The notes under the pieces: generated by a model
The model's database searches: none
What the model saw: only the letters and a program-made list of their open reading frames with translations
Told to the model about the DNA's origin: nothing
Program-made: the position numbers and the translations under genes
Shown: positions 23,300 to 34,400 of the stretch, piece after piece
How the letters are laid out: each line of letters opens with the position of its first letter
How positions within the stretch are numbered: position 1 is the stretch's first letter
Source: Puffinus mauretanicus
Taxonomy: Eukaryota; Chordata; Aves; Procellariiformes; Procellariidae
Assembly (NCBI GenBank): GCA_023333565.1
Contig: JAJKFH010001431.1
Coordinates: forward strand, 496,001 to 560,000
Direction of reading: 5' to 3'
Length of the DNA: 64,000 nt

Positions 23300-23420
23300 T
23301 GTTTTTTATTTCTGATGCAAAATAAAATGAGTAAAGTGACTTGTCCAAACTCCCATACTGAAGCAATGACAGAGCTAGGATTAGGATCAATCACCTGAAT
23401 CCCGATACCAAGATTTATTC
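23300..23420 (+). repeat. MIR-like SINE fragment
   Basis: AATGAGTAAAGTGACTTGTC is followed by CAAACTCCCATACTGAAG, then CAATGACAGAGCTAGGATTA and a diverged tail. This follows the MIR-type order AAGTGACTTGCCCAAGGTCACACAG, then GGCAGAGCTGGGATT. The 5' part ahead of the AAGTGACTT word is too diverged to place. Confidence 0.6.
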
Positions 23421-26400
23421 ACTAAAAATAAATAATCCCGGCTTCTCTAAACCGATCACATTGGATTTTCAGATTCAGTCTAATTGGGAATATTAACATA
23501 TCACTCTAAATATTCCACCCTATTTATAGCTCCCCCCCAGTACACCTCAATTACCATATTTCCACATGCATGGACCATGTGTTAATTGTCGAAAAAGTTT
23601 TAATTCAGCAGAATTGCAGCTTGTTGGTAGGTGTGGCAAAGAGAAGAGGTGTATTACCAGACAGTGACCTTTCCTTCAGAGTCAAGAGGAAGATTCTTCA
23701 GAGCCAGAGTCACGATCCTTTCTGTCCTTGGTAGAAGTGCAGTACAAGCCTTTCCCCGTTATTTGGAGATTAAGGATATTTTAGGAAACATTATTTTTGA
23801 CTGGGTTCAGTTTCTCTGGGAGAGGGGTTTTACATGCTAAACCCATGACAGCCCAGTAGATCTTGTTATAGATAGTCAAGGTATTTGTGTACTATAAGTA
23901 GTTTGAGAATCTCTGGTAGCAACCTAGGGATTTTATTTTTAACCTTTTTATTGGTAATGGTGAAAAGTTATCAGTGAGCACTGTGGCCTCACATGTCTAG
24001 CTGCCATGATACGAAAGTTGCTCATACCTGTATGCACAGTCGTGGGTTACTAGAGTCTTAGAAGACCTGTTCTTCTGTGCGTAACAGCATAGTTTCACAA
24101 GCATTTATTTTAATGGGAGTATTGTGTTAAGCATCTCTCTCCCCCACCTTTCTGCGGGTGCCAGCCAGTGGAACTACTCAGGCTAAAAATCAGTTTGCTT
24201 GTCCGCTGCTGTTAATCTAGCACACAATGAAAATGATTTTTGTTGGATTGGCAGATGGCCTGACAAAACCAGCTGGGCAAGCAACACTGAGCCAGGGGCT
24301 GCAGGAGAGGGAGGACCAGGAGGAAGCGTGCGGGGCGACAGAGAGGGACAGTCATGGGGGAAAGGATTTCCACACTCATGAAAACGGTTAAAGATTCTCC
24401 GCTCTGGCGCCGTGTGAAGACATACATTAGAGCAGTTGCCTCCTGTTTTGTTTCAATATTTAAGTGATGCAGTCACTGGAGACCACGGGTGGCATTAGTC
24501 ACTGGTAGGCAGTGTAGCTTCAGAGACTCCGTGGCACCTGAGCCATGTAATCTAACATAGCATGTGTCAACATTTTTTTTCTTTAAATACTTATTAAAGA
24601 ATACCTTAATATTGTCTGATATAAATGCACATATAAATGTGTATATATATATGTGTGTGTGTGTGTGTATATATATGTATATATATCCCAGTTAAAAAAG
24701 CAGTATGTCTTCCACCTTCAACAATACTTCAAAATTCAACAGAAAACTGCAGGCACGCTCGTATCTAATTAAATAGTTTCTGATCTAGGATTACCTATTT
24801 TTTCCCTCTATTTAATGAAATTCCTCTAGCAAGATCTGGGAAATAGTGTTTTTTCTTTTTTCTTTGTATTTTAAGTAACCTTTATGCTTCCATATGGCTT
24901 GCATGACTCAGGCTTTATCATTTATAGATTACAAAGTCCTAGATAAGATTAACGAGTTAAGCATGGCAGGCAGAAGCATTCTTTTCTTTTTTAAATGAAA
25001 TTCTAACTAAATTTTAAATCTGCAAAGAAGGCATAAATTCACAGTACAATATTGATTGCAAAGAGTTAATTTGTCTAATGAGTCAATTCCGAAAAATTCT
25101 GCAATGCCTAACAAATGAAGGTTGCATGGCTTGGTGTGATCATGTCCTTTCACCACCTTCTGCTCCATCATGCTATGAACACTGCATTATTCTTGATAAT
25201 GATGCTAAATGAATTTTTTAAGGACTTATTTTTTAAAGCAAAAGATTTTTTGACTGCATATTACCCTGGATACTTATACGTTGTTTATGCAGTTGTCATT
25301 CAGCAGTTTTGTATTTTCCTCTCTTGGTGGGAAATGTTCACCCAACTCTGTTTTATTATTATTTGTAATAAAAATCTGCTGTTCTCCAGTAAAAGAATAT
25401 GTTTTCACAATGCTAATCTAAGACATGCTTTTCCCTTTTATGTTAAACTTCCATTAGGTCAAGTAATCCTAACCAGGTGGTTACACTTCAGAATGAAAGG
25501 AGGGGAAAGGGTGTGCTGTGGCTGGAGGGTGAGGTACACTCCTGATAACCTACTTTACCTTTGTGCGTTTGCTTGAACCAAGATATTTGGAGATTGTCAA
25601 ATATCTGTTCTCTTGCTTTTGTTAAATGTAACTTTATTTATCTCAGCAGCAGCTCTCAGAGTCCATACCACTAAGCTGGTGGAAATTCCTGTAGTGGAGA
25701 AGGTCCTGTGGTGCACAAATCTTTGATGTGCACTGGGCTTTGGCTCCCCAGAACCAGGAAAAGCACTAATTTAATTTAAGAAAAGGGAAGGGGGACTACA
25801 GAAGGGAAAAAAACTTCAGGAAAATACACGTGTGTGACCCTCTGTACTACCAGTTGGAGGGCAGAGCTCTGCTCATCACACAAGCGCAGGTCCTCCCCTG
25901 AGGTCTCCTGGACACTCTGGACCATCCACATAAGATGGTAGGATCAAGAGCTGCTGAAATTTGAGTGCAAGTTTCACATTCCTCCTCCTTCAGATAAGCA
26001 TGTATTTATTCAGGTTGCTTTAAATTACTTTTCATTGATCCAGATAATTCATACTCAGGATGTTTCTTACTCAGGCTAAAATATAAAAAGGTCACATACA
26101 GTAATTAAAAATATATTCTCCTCATGAAAACTGAAGGGGAAATTTAAGCTTTAATTAAGTCAGAAAAAAATTTGAAAAGCATCATTTTCTTTTCAACAGC
26201 TTTTCCTTGAATGTACTTTGCTTTAGGCACACACACTCAGGGACGCAGTAGTGCATTTGTTTGCTTTTTAAAACTATTATTAAATATGTTACAAATCCTT
26301 TATCCCTGTGTGCAATGAGCAGAGCTTTCACCTTGTTCATCTTTGCAAAGTCTTCATTGCTGGTAATGATATGTGAGCCTGAAGGAATTGTGGTAAGAAA

Positions 26401-27489
26401 TTTTAAAATTGCTGTGATCTAAAGAGAGTGACACACATTTCAAAAAATGTGTGTACACGGGTCAGGATAGGTTTTAGCAGTGGGATGACTATAAAACACA
26501 TGTTTAAAAGCAAGTCCTCAGGTATTTAGTGTGCTATGTAATTTTTTTATATAACTATATAAGACCTGTCTCCCAGAAAGGGATGGCCTTAGATGATGCA
26601 GGGCCTCAGACAAGCATTCTGGAGTATTTTTAAACAAAATATATCAAATTTGCCAGTCTCCACTCACTCCTAAACCCTTATCTGAGATCATGTCTCCTAC
26701 CTCTGACAGCCCACAAACACGCATGTCATTTCTGCAAAACCCGATCCCAGGCCTCATCCAGCCCTGCTCCTCATCTGTCCTGTTTCACCAGCAGGATGCT
26801 AATGCCTGTGCCCACACGTTTTGTTCTGAGAAGTCCTATTCATTTGCTTTGTCATGTCCTCAATTTCCATTGGAAAATGGAAAAATTCACCTCAGTTATG
26901 AGGGAGGTATTTGCCAAAATTCACCTTGGGGGAATTTCTGGAAACATCACTTCTTCCTTGCCTGTGACCCAGGGACAGCTGACTCCTTTTCCTTATCTAG
27001 GGCTTGACTGAAGAGAATCTGTTGCTTTTACAGCTGTCAAGTACATCTGACAATATTTGTCCTTGTATTCACATGCATGCTGCAGAAGGCTGCAGAAGGC
27101 AGATGCTGTATCCTTTTTTTTCTCTGATCTCAGATACCCAGGAGGTTAAAAAGAATTAAATAAAATGTAGAAGAACAGAGGTTTCAATATTGTTAAGGGG
27201 TTTAATATATCATAATTGTTCAAGACTTTGCTGTTTCCTTGTGGGTCTGTTTATTCCTCACTATGATTAAGTTCATGGTGAAGTCTAGATAATGACATTT
27301 AATGCCATCCTATTCTTGCTGCTATGGAGACATGCCTTGTAGAGTGTGTCTACTTCACTTTGGTCTACCACAGCATGATAAGTTCAGCACGCTTTTGCCA
27401 GATCTTCCTAGCTCCCTGTCTTTGTTGTTAATAGCTTAACATGCATGTAAGTATAATACTTGGAAATTTAACACAACATTTGTCTTCAT
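23421..27489. other. Unassigned AT-rich DNA
   Basis: It holds a TA/TG microsatellite (24640-24686) and a 153-codon plus-strand frame at 25115-25576. That frame is notable because the DNA around it is AT-rich, but it is not assignable to any family I know. The GC-richer part at 26690-27007 has a 105-codon frame of unremarkable composition. A local TGCAGAAGGC tandem duplication lies at 27081-27100. Confidence 0.5.
24640..24686. repeat. Compound (TA)n(TG)n(TA)n microsatellite
   Basis: A GTATATATATAT tract, a TGTG tract of about ten units and a second TATATATGTATATATAT tract run in 47 bp. The sequence is Z-DNA and cruciform prone and probably length-polymorphic. Confidence 0.92.
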
Positions 27490-27655
27490 TAAAGCGCTTC
27501 ACAGACCTCAGTTAATGAAGCCCTGTCAATGTGATTTTAGGTGGGAAAGGCCTTTTACAGCACAGGAAAAACGGTGAAATTGAGGGACAGAGACAATAAG
27601 ATTAGATCTTCCAAGGTGCTCAGGTACGTAGGAGCCGGGTTTTGTGCTACAGTCT
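27490..27655 (+). repeat. MIR-like SINE, near-complete but diverged
   Basis: The copy starts with TTAAAGCGCTTCACAGACCT, has CAGTTAATGAAGCCCTGTCA, then CCTTTTACAGCACAGG, AAACGGTGAAATTGAGGGAC and a diverged tail with AGGAGCCGGGTTTTGTGCT. This is the order of a MIR/CORE-SINE unit: 'AAAGCGCTTTACA', 'TTAATCCTCACAAC', 'TTTTACAGATGGGGAAACTGAGGCACAG' and 'GAGCCGGGATTTGAAC'. Only the first and middle parts are close. Confidence 0.6.
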
Positions 27656-28227
27656 CTCCAGTGGGCAAAGCCATTTAAAAATTTATCTGTCCCCTCCCAC
27701 AGCTCCGCCTGCAGTTTGTCCTTCCCCTCAGCCACACCAGTTCTGTCCTTTGTGGAGCCTTCTGGAAAGGAGATCAGCATCAACGTGCTGCTAAGAGTAC
27801 GTCCTGGCCCCATTCCTTATCCAGCCCTTAATGAGGGCTGATACCAATGGGAGTTTTTGCTTGTTAAAGACGGAAGCGAAACCAAACCAGGACTTCAGAT
27901 TTTGCTCATGGTGACAGGGTGACGGTCCCTTTCAAAAGAAGCACGTGCTCTTTGCTGTACATGCATAGAGGGAGACAACCTTTCAGCCTGCCTAAGGTGA
28001 AGAAAAGTTTTGTAAGGATAAAACAATACAAACAGCCCTTTCCAAATTCCTGTGTGGTTGCTTTTGGTTTTGTTTTTGGTTTTGTTTTTTTTAAATCTGC
28101 ATTTGTTCAATGACCTCCTTAAGCCATGACTTCACAAACAGGGGACAGGCAGGAGCAGGAACTAGTTGCCTGAGATTGGAGGGAGGGCAAGAACTTTATT
28201 AACCAGCTTTGCCAATAAAGAATTCAT

Positions 28228-28265
28228 ATTTTGGAATAACTTCCGTGGAGATTAATGGGACTTTA
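28228..28265. repeat. Short 'TTAATGGGAC'-type dispersed motif
   Basis: AACTTCCGTGGAGATTAATG followed by GGAC resembles the amniote phrase 'ACTTCAATGGAGTTAATGGGAC'. It is only about 38 bp long, so family and orientation are not secure. Confidence 0.25.
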
Positions 28266-29462
28266 GTATAGAAAAACTAGAGGGCTCTCAACCTAGGCAA
28301 TGTGCATGCAGATCTGTCAATATTAGGTCAACATGAATACTAAAATCACTTTGTTCTTTAGCTGGTCACAGCTCTCTGCTTCACAACTTAGCAGGCTGGG
28401 ATACGGGGTCCTGCACTTGACTTGCTGCTTAAGGTTGGAAATCCCAGTTCCCCCAGGAAAGCAAGGGCAAACTCCCATGGAGCCAGCATGTCATACTGCC
28501 TACACCATGGGGTCCCTGTGTGGTGTCAGCTTTATGCACTGTTTCTTGTAATTTTTATTTCTGCCCTCTCCGCATAGGTTTTAATAAAGGACATGTTAAT
28601 GAGGACTGAATGGCATTTATTATCCAGACAGCGTATCATGGCCAGTTAGCCTGATGGATTGGTAAGAACATGTCTCAGCTCCATACCATTATTCAGTTCT
28701 TAATTAGGGAATTTTTCCTGAGTAAGGGCCGAACTGTGACACCATAAAAGGCTTTCAGATTTACCTTGTGTTGCTTATAAGGAGCAAGTGCCTCTTGTGC
28801 ACACTCCAGAGGACACAGTCTTCCACCAAGATCTGTGAAAGGCTTTGCTCGAATTTCTCATCCAGCAGACTTTAGTGCACAAGGGCTGTGTCTGCATGCA
28901 GGAGAAGACCCAGGCAGATGTAGCTGTGCTAGTTCTTTAACTCCCTTATTTTAAAATGTGTTAGAGGTACTTTATTTCTCCAAGTATGGAAATCAGGGCA
29001 TGCCTGCATTGCTAGTTAGGCTGTAGTACATACACAGGACTTACCTCTAGATGGGTTCATCCACTTTATATCCCTACTCCTATTTATTAACTGGGGTTTC
29101 TTTCTTTTTACTGGACCAAAAAACCTGTAGTTTCAGAGTCAGAGACTCACCAGACTGTTGTAAGAGCTGAGCTCCCTCTTTTAATGGGGTCTGAATAAGA
29201 TGCTTGTCCTCCCAGAAAAACACTGTGGGCATCTCTGGCCAAAATAAAGGCCTGGTGGCATGGACAGTTACTGCACCAGGAAAAACCTCAAAGAATATTT
29301 CTTTCTGTGAGCAGGTGATGCAAGAGGACTGTAAGAGAAAACTGATAGCAACCACTCAGTGCCTTCTGTCAAGTGAAAGAAAAATGTACTTTGATCCTCT
29401 GGGACATGCGTTTGGACGTAGCTAGTCATGGAATATTTAAAGGAGCCTTGGGGGGAACTTCT

Positions 29463-29528
29463 GGGGAGAGAATTTAGTTTGCAGCCACTACCTGTGGTAG
29501 CTGCAAACTGTCATGTTTATTCTCCCTC
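29463..29528. other. Imperfect foldback (hairpin-forming inverted repeat)
   Basis: An inner arm AGTTTGCAGC (29476-29485) pairs perfectly with GCTGCAAACT (29500-29509). The pairing continues inward, after one mismatch, almost to a 4-nt loop. Outside this, GGGGAGAGAAT (29463-29473) pairs with ATTCTCCCTC (29519-29528) with one mismatch and a G:T pair, across an asymmetric 2-nt/9-nt internal loop. The terminal loop is small for a typical pre-miRNA. It could be a structured RNA element, a cruciform or a tiny foldback transposon remnant. Confidence 0.5.
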
Positions 29529-30764
29529 TCTTGGGGAGAAAAAACAATGCCTGTTTTCAGTGACGATGGGGGCTTGCCCTGTAAAACAACTTTATGACTG
29601 TTGTGTAATATTTGTGGGGAGCAAAACTGAGCAAATCAGATTTGTTTACAACAAATAGGACTTGTTCCTCAGGGGCTGTTGTGATGCAGCTTTCCCCAGT
29701 TCAGAATGATGCTAATTGTCTCCCACCTAGTTACCAAAGGCAGGCCCTGTGATTTCAGATATGTCACCTGCTGGAAATGACTAGAAGACTGAAAATGTAT
29801 TCAATTCCTCAGGGAGTGTTTTTTATCCTTTTAAATGAGTTTTTGTGTGAAGAGGTATTTGATAGAATATCCCCGGTGTAAGATAAATAGTTTCCCTGAG
29901 TTCAGGACTAATTATCCTCAGGGACAAAACAGACTGAACAGCTAGATGAGCCAGAAATAAAATGGTATCTTGTGGCTATAGTGGGAAGTAGGCAGTTACA
30001 CTCCTACCATACACGATTAGATGGCTATCGAGCTTGTTATTGTCAGAGAGGAAATGACGGGCTTTCTCATACAGAGCCTCCACAAATAACAAAGTACATG
30101 TGTGCTGCAGCAGCACTCTCTCTCTGTTGTGCACAGGTAGATGTACATCACTGGCAGCCTTTGCTGGTTGTACGTATTTCAGACCAAAGGAGGTCTTTAC
30201 ACAATCAAAAGAGAGAACTTTTTTTTGTGCATGTGGTATTGTACATGTTTTTCATGTTTACATAACATCCATATGTAAAATACACACCTCTTACTGAAGG
30301 ATGAGAGAGCACGCCTTTGTTGTTCCTTACAAATCCAGGCATAAAATGAGGTTTTGTCATGTTTGTCCATTGTTTGAGATAATTTTCTGTTTTCTTTATC
30401 TCTTCAGTATTTCTCAGATATTTTTCATTGATGCTTAGTTCGACATTTGAGGCTCCAGGGTGTGACTGGAAGCAGAAGGGTAAATGCATGTTAAAATTGT
30501 TCTTGTAGTCTTGTAGTCTGGACAAAACCTTTCTCTCACGAGAATTTCAGGGAAAAGTTAAATTTTGCAGCTTAGGGTTAAGGTGTTTTGTTGTTTTTTT
30601 TTTCCCTCCCCTCCTCAGCCAAAACTCCCATTAAAGCCAGCTGTAGTTTTGCCTGAATAAGGACCGCAAGATCTAGCCAAATTTTGCAGAATAAAAAGTT
30701 CATCTGCTCCTTAAACTCTGGATAAGCATCTGAACTCTGTGCCACATTCCTAAATTAGATCATT

Positions 30765-31400
30765 CCCGGCACGATCCTCACTCCAGGAGAAACCCCGCCA
30801 GGCCACGGCGCTGGGCTGTGTTGGGGGAGGCTCCCGCGGGGCAAACACGTCATTCCATGGGGCAAAGCGGGATGCGTGGGGAGCACCAGGACCTCCAGCA
30901 GGGGAGGGGGCAGAGGGGAGGGTGGGGGGAGAGGGCGAGGGGCAGAGCACTGGTCTAAGGCGCGCGGTTCACCGTATTTGTGGGGATTTGCCGCGTGTCA
31001 CACGGCCCACCAGTGCTGCGGCGTGCAGCCTGGAGGTGAGGAACACCTAGAGCATCCCAGCGCTGGCCCCAGCCCGGAGGGGTGGGTGCAGTCTCTTGGC
31101 TGGCTGAGGGCACGTCTCGCTGAGGCTGCTATTTCCATCTGGGGGAGACGGAGCGTGACAGCACACACAGCCTCCACGCCGCTCACCCTAACTGTTTGAA
31201 GGGCAAATGCCTCCAGTGGAGAGGGCAGTTTCTCTCTTAGCTCTTTCAGGTGTCACTCAGAAACTGCCTTTTCTAACGAGAGCTCGTTCGTATCAGTCTG
31301 CTAAAGCTGGGGCTTGTGCGAGGACGCAGCGCTGCGGGAGCAAACACCAGCCCCAGTGGTCCTCCACCCCGCCTCCCGGGGTACAGCAAACACAGCGGCA
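30765..31400. promoter_or_regulatory. CpG-island-like segment with G-rich tract
   Basis: About 60% or more G+C, with roughly twenty CpGs in the first 260 bp and about as many in the following 370 bp, against CpG-poor flanks. It includes the words GGCGCGCGG and CTCCCGCGGGG. A G-rich tract at 30901-30942 sits inside. The composition fits a CpG island or distal promoter, but no first exon is recognised on either strand. Confidence 0.4.
30901..30942 (+). other. G-quadruplex-prone purine tract
   Basis: At least six G3-or-longer runs (GGGG, GGGGG, GGGG, GGG, GGGGGG, GGG, GGGG) lie in 42 bp with loops of one to three bases. This satisfies the usual G3+N1-7 pattern several times over. It lies inside a CpG-rich segment, where such tracts are common near promoters. 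Confidence 0.75.
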
Positions 31401-34400
31401 GAGAGTTCCTCTAAAGGACTGTTTGGAAGTCTTTATTGCTGAAGTTGCCAAATAGAGAGACATAAAAAGGAGAAAAGCCCCAGCTCTAGCCAGTGGATTC
31501 GTGCTTAGCACGGTATTTTAACTGATTGTTGAGTCTGAGCGCTCAGACTGCCTTTGAGAGCAAGGTGTGCCCGGGGAAGTGTGAAAACAGGGCTTGTCTG
31601 GCTGAAGGAGTAACCCTTTTGGCATCGTCCCTTCCTCCAGGCCCTCCAGGCGATGCCGCTGGCAGGACTTGGGGAACTGCCTCCCACCATCCCAAGGATT
31701 CCTAAATTTTAAACAAGCATTGTGAATGCAAAGGCGGCATTCATAAATTAAGATTCTCTAAAGGGGGTGCTTGCAACTTGTGCTTTCACATATTGCAGTC
31801 ACAAAGCTATGAATTTTCTGATTTTTGTCACACTCTGATAAGATTAAAAAACCACAGTTATATTCGATCCTGCTGACTGAGTTGCAGAAGTAATTTCTCG
31901 TTCAATTGAAATCTAAAACTTTGGAGATTTCATGTCCACTGGGATGGAAAGTAATTTATCAATTCGCATTAACTTCGGCCACCAATCAGGGAAGTTTTTC
32001 TTTTCATTTTAGCAAAAAGGATAATGTATACCACCTACATTTTATACACTAACAGAAATTTCAGAAAGCAAGCAGCTAAAGCTGGGCTCTCTGCCTGTTT
32101 TGAAAAAACATCCTTTTTCTAAGAAAAACAGAACTTTGTATTTGGTCTGCAACTTTTACGAGGAGGAGGATTCAAAAGTCAAAACCTATATGTTTTGAGA
32201 CTTGCCCACTTTAAGTTACTTTGAACAGCTATGTGGGAGCCTGTGGCCTTTCAAGCCCCTTATTTTTGTACGTGCACATCTGCATTTCTTTTGGGAGTTG
32301 CTCTTGTAATACACAAACATTTACTAATGGTTTTACGACGACTGCAGATTACATTTTTTCCAAGGCCTGCAGGCAGAAAAGGGGAGGTTGCCAATCCCTT
32401 ACAAAAACAAGAACAGTGACATGAACTGTGTTCATTTCTTGTAAAGATAAATAAAACACAAGAAATGCAAAGAAGAGGCATTTTGAAGGTTGTTTTAATT
32501 CCCTGAAACTCCTACGTTAGAACATTTGGGAGAAGGAGAGACTTGCTATTAGTCAACTGTATTGATTTCTGCCACTAAGGAAAGTGGGAGAAAAAACATT
32601 TACTGTGCTAAACCGCTGGAGCTTTCAACCAGTTCATATTGAAAATTGTCTCCTGCCGTCTTCCCTCCCTGGCTTTCCCTCTGCAGAAGGGAAGACTGGA
32701 AGAGGCACCAGGGCAGAGGAATGAGAGGGAGCTCCTCCGTGCCTGCCAGCCCCCTCAAGGGAAACAAGCACCTGGGGAGAGCCATTGCCTTCTCCTCGCT
32801 CTTAGCAATGGGTCATGAAACTATTTTCACGGTAGTGACAAATCAAGTACTGCTGCGATTAAAAAGTGGTCATCGTCGCTTTTTGATCTGGTTCCTCTAG
32901 ATGGCCTTCTCAGGTGCTACGAATACTTGCAAGCATAGTTGTTAAAATGGTCAAAAAAATAGTTGTAGTTGATTTGTTTATATTTAGGCTGAGTTTCATG
33001 GGAAATGATGTGGGTTTGGGTTTGGGAAAACTGGAATAAGTGTCTTAGTTTTTAGGGTTTTTTTGTCTTTTTTTTCCTGTTTCTCTTACAAACATTAAAC
33101 GTTAAACATTTGCTGTTTGCTTTCTTAACAAAAGTCAAGCAAAACCAAACTCAGCCATTTCACTAAACTCTTAAGCGTAAAGGTTGATAGATGGATAGAT
33201 GTATTTTATAGTGTGGCTCTACTCAGAAAAGTGTCTGGGTAATGATGGTGTCTTCTTCCTCAGCGTGACTGCTGCTTGTATGCATTCAGTCAGATCTTCG
33301 ACTTTATGACAGAAATAAGTCTTGACTGCTTTTTACTCTTGTTAGCCCTGCAGAGACTACATAGCTAAGCATCAAATATAGCTAAGAGCTAATGAGCTAG
33401 ATTTTTCAGTGGTGAGCATTGAAGCCTCAGCAGCTGAGACTTCAGCAGGCTATTGATTGCTCCCTATAACAAGGGGGTAGCAATTTCCAATCAATTGCAT
33501 TTATACAAGCCCAATGAAAACGGGGGATGTGGACAGGTATAGGCAAAGGCCTAATTTATCCGACAGATTGTAATTTTATTTCTCACAATATTTTAAATGG
33601 AAAGGACAAAGTTTCATTGTCAAAGTCCAGGTAGAACTTGAAGGACCAAGAATTAGAATTTTTTTCCTTATAAACTTAGCGCATTTGAGACTGAAAAACT
33701 GTAAGGATAGGACCTTACAGTATTATTTTGTAAGTGCTTTTCAGGACAGAAGGCACAGTGTAAACACATTGTCAAATAGGGGGGGAAAACTTGATGAGAG
33801 AAAAAGGATCTTTAACAATCATTTCTAGTAGGACTGATTTTTGCTAGGAGGAAAGAATGGCAATTATTAAAGATTAATAGGGATGTGGGTCAACTAAATG
33901 CTGACAAACATGAAGGATCCAAAAAGGTCCTAAAGGGTATACCAGCAAAGTTGATAGAGTAATAAATGAGCAACCCTTTTTTTTTTTTTTCTTTTCAGAA
34001 GTTACCAATATATTTAAAGACGTATATTTTCTAAGGAGGACTAGATTCTTGTGGCTAGATTCAAACACAAATAATTCCAGCATCCACACTTTTCTGTGCT
34101 GAAAGAAAAGCTCACTTCACTCCGTAAGTGTCCCTAATCTCAGGTTAAAAAGAAAAAAAACCAGCCACAACACCATACTTCTCAAAAGAAATGAACCCCA
34201 AATAAACCCAAACAGACTGCCTGTGTACCTGACTTTTAAGTTAATACAATTCTAGGTCTGAGAAATCAAAATGAAACAGCAATGAAATGGAAGGCTGAAC
34301 TTGAAAGATTAAACTTAGGTTTACCATTTCAGGGCTAAACGTTAAGACATCATTTCTTTTCATCATTACTACATTTTTTGTAATTAATAGTTCTTTTAAT

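Larger units (their letters stand above)
27656..30764. other. Unassigned DNA with a foldback near 29.5 kb
   Basis: No gene is recognised. T/G-rich runs occur at about 28060-28095. A long foldback lies at 29463-29528 (separate entry). A 106-codon minus-strand frame at 30205-30525 has a hydrophilic, Asn/Lys-rich translation in AT-rich DNA but no known domain. Confidence 0.5.

Noticed and set aside
30205..30525. 106-codon minus-strand frame with an Asn/Lys-rich, protein-like translation
   Set aside because: No domain or family recognised and no splice or promoter context. It might be an old repeat but I could not match one.
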